Under the pieces are notes generated by a model. That model had not been told where the DNA came from. It searched no databases and saw only the letters and a program-made list of their open reading frames with translations. Shown here in pieces: positions 27,720 to 27,817 of a stretch of DNA of 27,817 nucleotides (position 1 is the first letter of the stretch; each line of letters opens with the position of its first letter). Origin of the DNA: Ochromonas danica (Eukaryota; Sar; Chrysophyceae; Chromulinales; Chromulinaceae); assembly GCA_015146655.1 (NCBI GenBank), contig VKHL01000244.1, forward strand, positions 1 to 27,817. Reading direction: 5' to 3'. Both the position numbers and the translations under genes were made by a program.

Positions 27720-27817
27720 TGATGAAGTGTTGGTCTACAGTATCTACACTGTATGATGAAGTGTTGGTCTACAGTATCTACACTGTATGATGAAGTGTTG
27801 GTCTACAGTATCTACAC
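27720..27817. repeat. 34-bp tandem repeat at the right edge
   Basis: Two full 34-bp units (27720-27753, 27754-27787) and 30 bases of a third are identical, ending at the window edge. Each unit contains the inverted repeat TACAGT-ATCTAC-ACTGTA, able to form a 6-bp hairpin. The array very probably continues beyond the window. Confidence 0.95.

Overview
This window is nuclear DNA of a photosynthetic stramenopile (ochrophyte-type alga), or a close relative with a secondary red plastid. The evidence is a fucoxanthin-chlorophyll type light-harvesting gene (16348-17188) whose product starts with a signal peptide ending in an A-F plastid-import motif, GT-AG introns throughout, and eukaryotic families such as an AGC kinase, ISCU, LRRC40, PITHD1 and RING/ankyrin proteins. 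TAA, TAG and TGA all end genes here, so the code looks standard. I cannot fix the class or species. I see no transposon, virus-like element, CRISPR, tRNA or rRNA gene.

The 19 protein genes lie close together on alternating strands. Left part: a 2-oxoglutarate/Fe(II) dioxygenase entering from the left edge through a long polyglycine tract (+), a putative myristoylated acidic protein with one intron (-), an aldo/keto-reductase-like protein (+), a conserved protein of unknown function with four exons (-), a secreted MsrB-like protein (+), an AGC kinase (-) and LRRC40 (+). Middle: an unrecognised helical protein with a 12-histidine run (+), an ABHD17-like hydrolase (-), the light-harvesting protein (+), a PITH-domain protein (-) and a SAM methyltransferase (+). 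Right: an ankyrin-coiled-coil-RING protein (+) that meets an eight-exon ankyrin protein (-) tail to tail, an RluA-type pseudouridine synthase (-), a secreted conserved protein (-), the iron-sulfur scaffold ISCU (+), a 99-residue membrane protein (-) and a 91-residue low-complexity protein (+). Most neighbours are divergent or convergent pairs, so 250-600 bp spacers probably hold two-way promoters. Several spacers carry short tandem repeats.

I built 26 introns by hand from splice sites, reading frame and domain continuity. Several open frames that look like single proteins include translated intron; the clearest is an apparent membrane anchor at 2417-2506. The genes do not form a pathway; they are a sample of housekeeping, signalling and plastid functions.

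Most worth a second look: an inverted copy of 55 bases of the ABHD17-like coding region just past that gene's 3' end, able to form a hairpin; the one-repeat-per-exon ankyrin gene with a probable GC-AG intron; the MsrB-like protein without the usual zinc cysteines; and the repeats at both window edges, which probably explain why the contig stops there.
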